A DNA stretch of 64,000 nucleotides, taken from positions 12,875,925-12,939,924 of the forward strand of contig OX235266.1 of the NCBI GenBank assembly GCA_944472135.2, written 5' to 3'. Origin of the DNA: Trichobilharzia regenti (Eukaryota; Platyhelminthes; Trematoda; Strigeidida; Schistosomatidae). Under the pieces are notes generated by a model. It was not told where the DNA came from. It made no database searches and saw nothing but the letters and a program-made list of their open reading frames with translations. Positions 22,590 through 32,000 of the stretch are shown here, piece by piece. Numbering within the stretch: the stretch's first letter is position 1; every line of letters begins with the position of its first letter. The position numbers were made by a program, and so were the translations under genes.

Positions 22590-22800
22590 ATCAGTTAGAG
22601 AACCATTGAGAATCAACAGGGAGTACTGCACACCTGTTTCATCAGCCGGGTTTGGGAATCATCAGCAGTACGTACTCACACTGTGGAATTCAAACCCAGG
22701 ACATTCCGGTTACAAGGAAAGCTAGCTCGTATACCATTCAGCCACTGAGACCCGATTCAATGGCTCATGAATTCTAACTTCTACCAATTCGTGATATAGC
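22590..22800 (-). repeat. SINE-B, minus arm of an inverted pair
   Basis: Minus strand: a gcgctatatcacgaattggt lead, a tRNA-like head (gtggctgaatggtatacgag as box A), hammerhead, and a ggttctctaactgatatta tail. Its 5' end faces the plus copy at 22.80-22.93 kb, so the pair can fold back. Confidence 0.7.
22621..22677 (-). ncRNA. Hammerhead motif, cleavage triplet mutated
   Basis: Minus strand: perfect helix I GTACTG/CAGTAC, intact CTGATGA, stem II, intact GAAAC, but GTG in place of GTC at the cleavage site. G at this position is not tolerated by the hammerhead, so self-cleavage is not expected. Confidence 0.6.
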
Positions 22801-22968
22801 GCGACCCAAACCATTGTCGTTGGTGGGACATCCAGTGGGTGCATACTGCCGATGATTCCCAAACTGGGATGAAACAGCAGCTGTCCATTACTCCCTGGTT
22901 TTCAATGGTTCTCTAACTGATATATATCCGTATAATATGTGTGTTTTGTTTGACAGACTGTTCTTGGT
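22801..22968 (+). repeat. SINE-B, plus arm of an inverted pair
   Basis: Starts abruptly inside the head (gtgggtgcatactg), then the hammerhead and ggttctctaactgatata tail. It runs into the 50-bp tandem duplication. Confidence 0.65.
22840..22895 (+). ncRNA. Hammerhead motif, one core substitution
   Basis: First box is CCGATGA (22849-22855; U to C at its second position). Stem II TCCC/GGGA, GAAA and GTC are intact. Helix I is partly matched (GCATACTG with CATTAC). Confidence 0.5.
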
Positions 22969-23012
22969 GATATATATCCGTATAATATATGTGTTTTGTT
23001 TGACAGTCTGTT
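22919..23012 (+). repeat. 50-bp tandem duplication
   Basis: Two copies of gatatatatccgtataata...ttgtttgacag, starting at 22919 and 22969. Confidence 0.8.
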
Positions 23013-23025
23013 ATATTTCGCTATT

Positions 23026-23400
23026 TATATATGGATCGATATTCCATTATAATTAGTCAATCATGTTAAGACTGTCTATTGATTTGTTCATTTTGAATAT
23101 TCGCTCACACACTTGTTTCACACACTTGTTCGGACATTCATATTTAGCTCTCACACACTTGTGTGATATTGATTCTCCTTGTGGTTTGGAAAATAGAAGT
23201 ATCATCGCAAACCTAGTGGTCTTCTGATTTCCGTCTTTCTTGCGTCAGGACTATTAAATTCTCGACCAGTACATAACAATAATTTGGCGACGAGTACATA
23301 CCACTAACTGATATCAATCGGTGATCAACTCGTAAAAACATAACCAACCCTTACAAACAAAATTGTACAAAATTCATATGTTTAATTAATTTTACTCATG
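23026..23400. other. No recognisable feature
   Basis: Contains a short cacacacttgt repetition (23105-23165). Otherwise featureless. Confidence 0.3.
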
Positions 23401-23525
23401 TATATAAATGAAGTAAGAAAGTGATGTGAGTAGTGCCTGGATATGATTATGAGAAGCAATAAACTGTGGTCATCAGTTAATATTACTGTATAACACTCTC
23501 AGACTTTTTCAAAATAATCTATATT
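23400..23525 (+). repeat. PLE-alpha terminal fragment
   Basis: gatatgattatgagaagcaataaactg...catcagtta is the reverse complement of the terminal region at 16.08-16.2 kb. Confidence 0.5.
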
Positions 23526-23559
23526 CACAATGGAATTATACTCAAACACACTGCACAAG

Positions 23560-23795
23560 TTCTTTACTTATATGAATGATATAAATTTCGATAGCGTTAT
23601 TATAAGACGGAGATTATCTGGAAAGCAATGTGATGTGATGTATTTGCGCTATACATTTCGAACAATCTGTTCACACACATTTACTTGTCAAGTCAATATA
23701 TATGGAAAAGTTAAAATAAACAAAGTGACAAAAACAAAAGATTCAAGATTGATTAACCCAACTTTTGGTAATCCAACCAAATAACGATTACCAAG
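23560..23795 (+). repeat. Repeat R, plus copy
   Basis: Inverted relative to 24640-25810 (after removal of the SINE-B insertion) and 37775-37935. It shares ttcgatagcgttatt, gacggagattatctgg and acacacatttacttgtcaag. Element type unknown. One 84-codon plus frame (23530-23784) spans it, but it is not conserved in the other copies. Confidence 0.6.
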
Positions 23796-23799
23796 GTAG

Positions 23800-24330
23800 G
23801 TTAAGACTAATAATAAACTGTCTTTGAATACACAGGGAGGGGGACTTCAGTTTATGAATAGCTATAGCCTCGGCGTATTTCAATAAAAGTTAATCTGAAC
23901 GAAGGATATTCTTTTCAATAAATTCTCCTCTTCAGGTTCTTACAATTATAAAATATAATATTGTTTGCCGTTACAATAATGATAGCCAGTTATGCAGCGG
24001 ATACATTTGTCAACGCAGAATAACAGATTAGTTATGGGGTGTCAAAATGAATTGTCGTATCTGTGTGACAAACGTGCTATGGGCTGAAATCGATTGCCAA
24101 AATATTGTAAAACGGGAGACAATGGTAGTAATTAGTCGTCATAATAGATTTGTAGAGTGTGGGGTAGGAAAATTGACAAGTCAATTCAAGGTTATAAAAG
24201 GCAACAGTTGGGTGGCTACTACAGAGTGGTCTCAGTTAAACAGGAGATAGTAAGACTGCAACGAGAGGTTCATGATGAGATAACGAATATGTTGAGTGAA
24301 GCAGGTGGAGGCATATATTGAGAAAACAGA
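23800..24330. other. No recognisable feature
   Basis: Contains one open 67-codon plus frame without family resemblance. No repeat match. Confidence 0.3.
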
Positions 24331-24389
24331 TAATATCACTAATATTAAATCCGGATAGTATAAATGGAAAATTCGACAGAATTGAGGGA

Positions 24390-24475
24390 TCGACTAAACC
24401 GGAACTTTGTATCCAAAAAGAACACGTCCAGACGCTGTTCCTATCGTGGTCAACGTTGGATTGAAGATTTTTCTT
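24390..24475 (+). pseudogene. PLE C-terminal scrap
   Basis: KPELCIQKEHVQTLFLSWS followed by a stop matches the PLE-beta C-terminus at 26.8 kb (PELCIQKTFVQSLDLQWS). Confidence 0.55.
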
Positions 24476-25132
24476 CTCACCAAGAGTGATCCTTCCCCTT
24501 AACCCTCTTGGTTTTTTCTTTTTACTTTGCCTATTATTATAAATATTATTATTACAGTTATTAATTATGTGTGATCACACAACACATACACGAAAATTGG
24601 TAAATAGTGTGGTATATAACATAATCACTTATGCACTTTTGAGGTAATCCGTATTTGATTGGATTACCAAACGTTGTGTTAATCATTCTTAAATCCTTTT
24701 TTCGTCACTTCGTTTATTTTAACTTTTCCATATATATTGACTTGACAAGTAAATGTGTGGAGGATTTCACCATGAGCTGACATCAGGTAGAGAATCACTG
24801 GAAAACCAGGGAGTACTGGACAGGTGAAATCCTCCATTCAATCAAACAAAATCCCTACAAAACCAATACTTGAAAATTAATCTGATGCTCACTAGTGACT
24901 GGCCCTATTCAGGCAGTTAACCTGGGGTTCTAGTGGGAAGCCTTGACGTGTAGGGTACAGGAGGTCGAAGATGAGGGAGTAACTCATCGAAGAAGACATT
25001 GCGAAGTGGTCGCGCTATGTTGTGAACTGGCAGAAGTTAGAATTCAAGGACCATTGGATCGGGTCCCAGTGGCTCAATGGTCTACGAGCTCGCCTTGTAA
25101 CCAGAAGGTCCTGGGTTCGAATCCCAGTGGGT

Positions 25133-25182
25133 GCGTACTGCTGAGGAGTCCCAAACTAGGACGAAACGGCTGTCCAGTACTC
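25133..25182 (+). ncRNA. Hammerhead ribozyme motif, best-paired copy
   Basis: Helix I GTACTG (25135-25140) pairs perfectly with CAGTAC (25175-25180). First box is CTGAGGA (25141-25147; one change from CTGATGA). Stem II TCC/GGA has a CAAACTA loop. GAAA is at 25163-25166 and cleavage GTC at 25172-25174. The U to G change in the first box probably reduces activity. Confidence 0.7.
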
Positions 25183-25532
25183 CCAGGTTTTCCAGTGGTT
25201 CTCTAACTGATGTCAGCTCATGATTAAATCCTCCATTCAATCAAACAAAATCCCTACAAAACCAATACTTGAAAATTAATCTGATGCTCACTAGTGACTG
25301 GCCCTATTCAGGCAGTTAACCTGGGGTTCTAGTGGGAAGCCTTGACGTGTAGGGTACAGGAGGACGAAGATGAGGGAGTAACTCATCGAAGAAGACATTG
25401 CGAAGTGGTCGCGCTATGTTGTGAACTGGCAGAAGTTAGAATTCACAGGGAGCCATTGGATCGGGTTCCAGTGTCTTGATGGTATACGAGCTCGCCTTGT
25501 AACCAGAAGGCCTTGAGTTCGAACCCCGGTGA

Positions 25533-25590
25533 GTGCATACTGCTGAGGAGTCCCACACTAGGCTGACGAAATAGCTGTCCAGTTTTTCCT
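25533..25590 (+). ncRNA. Hammerhead motif in the second SINE-B unit
   Basis: CTGAGGA at 25543-25549, GAAA at 25568-25571 and GTC at 25577-25579. Helix I is only partial (ATACTG with CAGTTT). Confidence 0.55.
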
Positions 25591-25810
25591 GGTTCTCCAG
25601 TGGTTCTCTACCTAATGTCAGCTCATGGTGAAATCTTCCATGCAAAATCCCCACAAAACCAATACTTGGAAAGTAAATGTGTAATTTGATTGTTCGAAAT
25701 GTTTAGCGCGAATTCATCACATCACATTGCTTTCTAGATAATCTCCGTCTTCTAATAACGCTATCGAAATTTATAAAAGCGACTAATTGTTTTATATGAA
25801 TGATATAAAT

Positions 25811-26225
25811 CCTTTATGGGATGATTTTATTCAATATAAAACATGATAAATGATACGATAATATTACTCCAATGAGATTTTGTAATAAGTTTATGCTGTT
25901 TAAATGAAAATATATTCTGTATTCAGAGTTACATTTAAAGTTCACATGAAAAGCAACTGATATGTTTTAGTATAATCTATAAATGACATTGAATTCAAAT
26001 GTTAGAAAAAAATTGTTTATTAAGGCGTGTGCCTTTTTTGATGTGTGCGACGTTTATCGAGTTCCAGCTGATGTAAAAAATTTGCCACCGAATAAATCCC
26101 TAAAAAAAATTAAGGAGTGTTAATTACAAACAAAACATAAAATAGAAGAGTTGGGGAGCCTTGAAGGTATAACAATTACTATGAGGTATACGAACAGAGA
26201 TGAATTTTAATCACAAAGGCGAAAC
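25811..26225. other. No recognisable feature
   Basis: AT-rich; no repeat match. Confidence 0.3.
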
Positions 26226-26229
26226 TGGG

Positions 26230-26900
26230 GATCGGTGAAATCAAATTGGATAATTGAATAGCTATGAAGCCGAAAACACAAAAACCATCCATGCTTACTG
26301 CTCCCAAGAAACTTCTCTATTTGAATCTACAATTCAACGGAGATTCTTCAGCAGAAATACTTAGAAACCGTCTGTGCCGTTCACTGAAGAAAACCTTCTT
26401 CGCAGCGGAACTCAGACTAACTTTCTCTACAAAACCAATGATTCGCACGAACGTGAAGGATAAGCTTCCACTGGGGGCCTCATCAATGTGCATCTACCAA
26501 TTCACCTGCTCATGTGGAGCTAGGTATGTCGGCCGTACCCAGCGTTTGCTATCCAAACGAATCAGCGAACACTTACCTTCATGGTTTTATAAAGGAGAAA
26601 GAAGATCCCTCCGCCACAGCTCTATCCTAGAACACTTGATCGAATCCGGACACCAAGCAAACCCACAAAACAACTTCTCAGTTATCTACACAATACGTGG
26701 AAATCTTGCCAAAAGAGTACGAATTAAACTTCTTCAAACTGCAGAAGCAATGGCAATTCACATATTGAATCCTGAACTCTGCATACAAAAGACGTTTGTC
26801 CAGTCACTAGATCTACAATGGTCCTGATCTATCTTAACACCAAATACGTAATTTTGTCTTACCTCTTTCTTCTTTGTTTGTCTATTTCTTAATTGCATTA
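26230..26900 (+). mobile_element. Penelope-like element, intact 3' GIY-YIG ORF (beta family)
   Basis: An open frame of 187 codons (26264-26827) covers the post-RT linker (KKLLYLNLQFNGDSSAEILR, RSLKKTFFAAELRLTFST), the Cys lead-in YQFTCSCG, then ARYVGRTQRLLSKRISEH (GIY-YIG with Y, G, R and E in place), the SILEHLIESGHQ helix, and the C-terminus PELCIQKTFVQSLDLQWS. The RT domain is missing, so the element is 5' truncated and dead as an autonomous unit. Related decayed copies are at 2.2, 32.5 and 36.2 kb. Confidence 0.8.
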
Positions 26901-27540
26901 TTTTCTACCCCCACCCTCTATTAAATCTCTACGCTCATGATGACTGTTGCTAACTCGATTTTCATTTATTTTTAAGTGAATTCTACTCAGCTTATTAACT
27001 TAACTCTCATTCATTTTCAAGTGAATTCTACTCAGATTATTAACTTGACTCTCATTCATTTTTTCATTGAACCCTACCAATTAGATTACGTCACCCAACC
27101 TACTTTTGTAACTTTATTTTAGTTTCTAACCGATTAACGCCTTCAAAATTACGTAATCTGTTTGTCAAAAACTAACAATTGCATTAACACATCTTTGGAA
27201 ATATTCCTTTTGTTGCCAAGACAAATTACTATAAATTTGCGATTTGTACAGCTTGAGAATGATATCGCCGAAAAGAGTAACTCTTTGCTGAACACTTTTT
27301 CTTTTCTATAATTGAATAGAGTTCTGAACCTCTAATGAGTATGGGAATGTAAGAGACATTCTGATAGATAATTTCAGTAATTTCTTATGATTACCATATA
27401 TGTATATACATATATATATATTCCTTTTTTATCACCAGTTGAGCTCCACTCATTTCTTCATAAATTACGGTCACGTTTCAAAGCAAACATAACTAAACTC
27501 TGATTTCTTTGTTTGTCGATTGACATTATCATTATTATTA
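26901..27540. other. PLE 3' flank, no gene
   Basis: 27180-27300 (ttggaaat...gaaaagagtaactctttgctgaac) resembles 38.04-38.16 kb. It may be a shared 3' end. A short duplicated aagtgaattctactcag unit is at about 26972-27035. Confidence 0.4.
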
Positions 27541-27544
27541 TATT

Positions 27545-27800
27545 TAATGAACTTTGACTTTTTAAATTCACTTTTTTGGATATTTCATCGATTGAATGGA
27601 CTGAAGTGCTTGGTCTCAGGTTGATATATAGGCTCCTTGTGCAGATGATTCGACGATGTTGTGACATGTAATCTGAAGTCAGTTGGTGGATGGTGGCGAG
27701 CAGTGGAATCCAGGATACGCGTCTTGTCATATTTTGGAATCGTCAGCTAGAGGTAGCTGCATTCCGTAGTGAATGACGGTTTTCCAACCTAGACTTGAAC
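27545..27800 (-). repeat. Sm-alpha-type SINE with decayed hammerhead
   Basis: Minus strand: actacggaatgcagctacc, CTGACGA, a stem II remnant, GACAAGACG, then ATCCTGGATTCCACTGCT. The context is classic Sm-alpha, but the first box, GAAA and cleavage GTC each carry a substitution. Confidence 0.7.
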
Positions 27801-27884
27801 CAAGTGCCCAGTCAGTCGACAGAGAAATCTAAAACTAAATTAAATAATTATCAAGATCCATTGCATTAGAGGCGGCCTTTGTAG

Positions 27885-28075
27885 CCCAAGTAGTCTAGTG
27901 GATAACGCTTTGGCGTTTGAAACTGTGGTCACTGGTGTAGAGCCTCGGTGGGAACACCATCACTCACTGGGGAGTGCAGGTATAGCCAGCTGGAGACTCC
28001 CAAATATGGTGAGAAGCTGCTAGTCACAATCCACCAACTGAACTCCGACTTTTCTTTGGGACATTTTTAACACGC
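27885..28075 (+). repeat. Sm-alpha-type SINE, tRNA head and decayed hammerhead
   Basis: gcccaagtagtctagtggat (box A region), gcgtttgaaactg, tcactggggagtgcaggta, then CTGGAGA...ATGGTGAGAAG, a heavily changed hammerhead. It faces the minus copy at 27545-27800, so the two form an inverted pair. Confidence 0.7.
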
Positions 28076-28129
28076 ACTTAGAAGTGTGAAAATGTCACAT
28101 GAGGCTCACCATGAAATTTAAGGTAATAA

Positions 28130-28560
28130 AACTACTACACATGAAGTGCCTCACATGTTATACAATGATAAATGCAAGTTAAAATCGAAATGGATTAAAT
28201 ACCACGGATTATTTCCTGTATCGCATGAGTTATACTGAGAAACTGGGAACATAATTGTTCTCATAAAGGTTGGCAACTATGTCCTTAGCAAACGTTCAAT
28301 CTTATATTTGTTCTACTCAAACTTTCTTATTCCCGTTCAAAATAACTATCTTGAATGGCTCATTATATCAGTAAAAGTTGAAGGCTAAATCCTCCAGTTT
28401 GAGGAAAAACACCTTATTAACAAATATACCCTTTATATTCAGCTTGTAAGAATTACCGGGTTACTTAATTAGCTGTTAACAGTTTTACGAAGCCAAATTA
28501 TCAGTACACTTAAAATGTAACAGGGATTCCGAATTCCCATAATTAATGGATTTTATTCCA
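28130..28560. repeat. Repeat P, copy 2
   Basis: Partner of 14690-15130. It lies just beyond the predicted 3' exons of MEG copy B, hence a possible MEG 3' flank. Confidence 0.45.
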
Positions 28561-28569
28561 TGTAGAGTC

Positions 28570-28860
28570 AGTTAAATAGGCCATACAGTTAGGCGTGTTT
28601 CTCGTCAGATTTTTGAACACCATTCCGTGTGGTTGGTTTAAGAAGAGGGCAAAGAAAATCCACACACAAGATTGATCTGAACGAGGCGGCTTTCAAAGTC
28701 ATTTACCACATACCAACAAATTTTGACTTCACCTTAAGAGTTCACCTACTAAATATTGCTGAGGTTGGCTGTTGTGATCCACATTAAGAAGCCTGTCTTA
28801 TGTGTACAAAAGAAGCTAGTTGGTTCAGACATTGTCGTCAACTTGGCTATGAAGGTTCAA
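28570..28860 (+). pseudogene. PLE GIY-YIG fragment (epsilon-like)
   Basis: IGHTVRRVSRQIFEHHSVWL (GIY-YIG core), FKVIYHIPTNFDFTLRVHLL across a frameshift, then HIKKPVLCVQKKLV. It matches the second half of the 42 kb copy. Confidence 0.7.
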
Positions 28861-28985
28861 ATGATCCTCAGTATTTTGTAGAAGATTCCTTAATTTTATT
28901 TGATATTGTATTTGCTATTATATTTTTATTATTATCATTATCATTTAAGCATCTTTAATGAACTGTGATTGTATTGTGATCTTAC

Positions 28986-29015
28986 TTAAAAAGTCGATAG
29001 TATATAATTGTGCAG
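28986..29015 (-). CDS. MEG copy B exon 7 candidate (30 nt)
   Basis: Minus strand: ccaattctag, 30 nt, gtaagatcac. Its frame follows exon 6 and is open. There is no counterpart of the same size in copy A, so it rests on splice signals and phase alone. Confidence 0.4.
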   Translation of the reverse strand: MHNYILSTF

Positions 29016-32000
29016 CTAGAATTGGAAATTATCGGAAGGGATATTCTATGCTCAGACATTTCGTCTTTTATAAATTATGCTGAGTCAAAATCATTGCTGA
29101 ATATATGAGTCTCCATGATTCTTGTGAACATGCCATCATATAAGTGGTAGCCAAGTATTGCATTGAACAGTTATGGTGCTTATGAAACAAATTCAATAAC
29201 GAGTTATACAAAAGAACAATATGCTCACTTTTATTACGTGATATACATTAAGGAACACCGAGATAGCGATTATTAGTTTTTACCATTAGGAAGTCCTACT
29301 CACTGCCTTCACGTGGTGGAGGTGTTTTTTCACCGAAGTCAGAGGGCGAAAGCGGATGCCCGGCGCTCTTCACCGGGTTGACTGTGCATTGGATGACAGT
29401 CTAGGGGAGATGGCTAAACCCTGATTCCAAACCTCCAACGACTGGCGTATGAAGCTCACTGGAGCTCACCGGCAGACGTATGGACAAAGGGCTTGTTGGA
29501 TGTCCTGGATGTCTGGTCCCATTCAAAAAGGCGTATGAACCGAACTCCGGTCACCGGCTGCCAATGGATAGTGGACTCCTTACTCCACTCCTACTGCCTT
29601 GTAGGTCACACTTGGTTGTGTAAAGGCTAGAGCTGCACTCTCAAACAAAAGGCCGAGCAATGCTGGGGACATCACTCGTACCAAATTCCCATGAAACTTA
29701 TTAAACTCTCTTTTTCATGAAGCCGGCTCATCCTCCCGTAGGAGATAGCCGAATTGAAGTAAGTACCATTAACTACCTTTTGGTTTGCATTTTTGTAGTT
29801 TTTTGTTTTTTTTCCTTCACGTCCCCCACTGGAACATAGGGCTTCAAGCTTGTGGCTTGAAGTTTCGGTAGCAGCATTTATTTTACGAGATGGGGTTACT
29901 GGCCTCATGCCCAACCTTTACTCTTTACCAGCATTATTTCTGGCTTAGAGAGGCTAAGGAGTGCGTTGGCCAGGGATCGAACCCCGGGTCATGTGCATGG
30001 TCGGCGAGCGCCCTAACCGCTATACCACCGACGCAATTTTAGCTCAGAAAGCCGAGAAGCAGTAGTATATGCATATCATGTAACAAACAATGCTTCACTT
30101 ACCAAAATGTATTGAGAGTACTGAAGTTTGAAATTGTTATTATTATGTAATAAGATGTGAACAACGTTGACTTGTCACAATATAAAGGGCGGCATACATT
30201 ATTCTGTGACAGGTAAATTTCACAATATATTGTGAATAAGATAAGAAATCAGTTAGTTTGACAATTATTCAAAAAAGACTTCAGTAAACAAAATATCAGA
30301 TATCCCCGTGAGTAAGTCATGACACAGGTAAAGGATTTCTAATGATGCACATTCAGCAATAAACTTCATTTTTTTAGTTTTGTACCTTTGAAATATAAAC
30401 GCGTAACCTGTTAAAATGTCTGGTTCATAGAGCCAAGCTAATCTCTTGAGACGACTACCTTAATGAGGAGCTTAAGATTATTAGAGAATTACTAAGAAAA
30501 AATGGTTATCCAAATAAATTCATTGAGAAAAATATGAATTCAGCACCTATGAGAGTCAGTATGGCTACAGTTCCGAAAAAACCAATGTTCATGAAACTGC
30601 ATTTCCTCAGTGACAACATCAGCGAAGTAATAACACAGCGCCTGAAGAATGCAGTTAAAAGAGCTTATTATGCAGAAGAGGTACATCGTCTCTTCACTAC
30701 CACCCCTATTCTACGTTTGAGAAAAAAAGGATTAACTACCTAAATTTTCCTCTTCCATGTGTATCTAACAGTTTGACTGCAGCTGTGGAGCCAGCTACTT
30801 TGGGCGCACAATTAGGCAAGTTCATCATCGTATTTCCGAACATCATCCAACATGGTTAAGCAGGGGAGGACAAACGAGATCTATTCGGAGCTCTGTTTTA
30901 GCAAATTTTGTAGATAGTGAGCATAAGGTTGATGTTAATACTGCATTTAAAATTATTTACCGAATTCCTTCTAATCTTAATTTTGCTCTGCGAGTTTGTC
31001 TTCTACAGACAACTGAAGCAATATGAATCCACGTGAAGAAGCCAAATTCTTTGTGTGTTGAGAAGAAATTTGTACAGCATTTTTCCCCACCGTGTCCATC
31101 GTCTCAAGAATGCATAAACAGGACGACGTCGTCCCCCACTCCCGAAACCTATAAAAATTATAATTGTCTAAATTATTTATTTTATTTTTCATTTATTTTG
31201 TCCACTTCATCTTTGATTACGTGTTGTCCTCGTAAAACTAATTTACTAATTTCTACCTTTCAGTTATTTGTATGGATTTTCTTCGTTAATTATTAGCCCG
31301 TTGACATTTTAACACTGACTAATTACTGTTAACAGACATATCAGTGCGACTTGATTGGTAATAAAAATGCTATACGTGTATATTAGAGTAGAGCCAGGTA
31401 TGAGGATCTAATTGACAAGTAAATATTTCTTCGCTCAATCTTTCTGATTTCTAAGTAACTTACCACACAGTCTGGAAAAACCTCCTAAGAAGAAAAATAA
31501 AATAATGTAGAATCAATTGCACAATTCTTGTAAAGCTGTATGCTCTCAGCCAATTTTATTTTACAGTGATTAGTGAAATATTTTAAGGCGTAGTAAACTT
31601 CACGGATTATCGGTCACAAAGGTGTATCAAAACAGCTAACTATAATTAGAGTGTGAAATAATTTGAAGTCAATTCAATAGAAATGTTGATTCAGATGGTC
31701 TAGTTCTTTCGAACAGTTTTGTTTTGAAAATGTTGAAACATTAGTTTCTTCAAGCACATGTACATCGCTTTCTTCATGATGTTATTTATACAGGAGGTAT
31801 AACCGACACAGTGGGACTTATTATGATGGAATTATCCGATTTTCCGATTCTAAGGACAATCGTTGTATGCGTGTTCCTTCTTTAAATGTATTATTTTTGA
31901 AAGCTCTTATAAGAGACGTTGCTTTAATTCAACACTTGTCTGCTTGATAAATAGTTTGGAGTGGTATCCATCTATTCATGTTTTTTCATTATGTAACATG

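Larger units (their letters stand above)
24759..25670 (+). mobile_element. SINE-B / retrozyme-like tandem dimer with target-site duplication
   Basis: Two head-to-tail units with a period of about 399 bp (cctccattca starts at 24831 and 25230), preceded by a short inverted fragment (24759-24830). Each unit has a lead (gcgctatgttgtgaactggc), a tRNA-like head with box A tggctcaatggtct and perfect box B ggttcgaatcc (unit 1), a hammerhead motif, and a tail ending aaaaccaatacttg. The insertion is flanked by a 12-bp duplication. The layout of tandem ribozyme-containing units with a target duplication is that described for metazoan retrozymes and Sm-alpha. Mobilisation by a PLE or non-LTR RT is inferred. 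Confidence 0.75.
24640..25810 (-). repeat. Repeat R, minus copy, split by a SINE-B insertion
   Basis: 24640-24758 and 25683-25810 are continuous in the 37.78-37.93 kb copy and, inverted, in the 23.56-23.80 kb copy. The intervening 24759-25670 is inserted SINE-B DNA. The 12-nt direct repeat aagtaaatgtgt lies at 24747-24758 and 25671-25682. Confidence 0.72.

Noticed and set aside
29965..30036. A functional tRNA gene on the minus strand.
   Set aside because: D and anticodon stems do not pair well, and the same head occurs on longer SINE copies, so it is a SINE remnant.
30376..31300. A host gene with a GIY-YIG domain.
   Set aside because: Three collinear copies with frameshifts and a common 3' UTR show that it is a truncated Penelope-like element.
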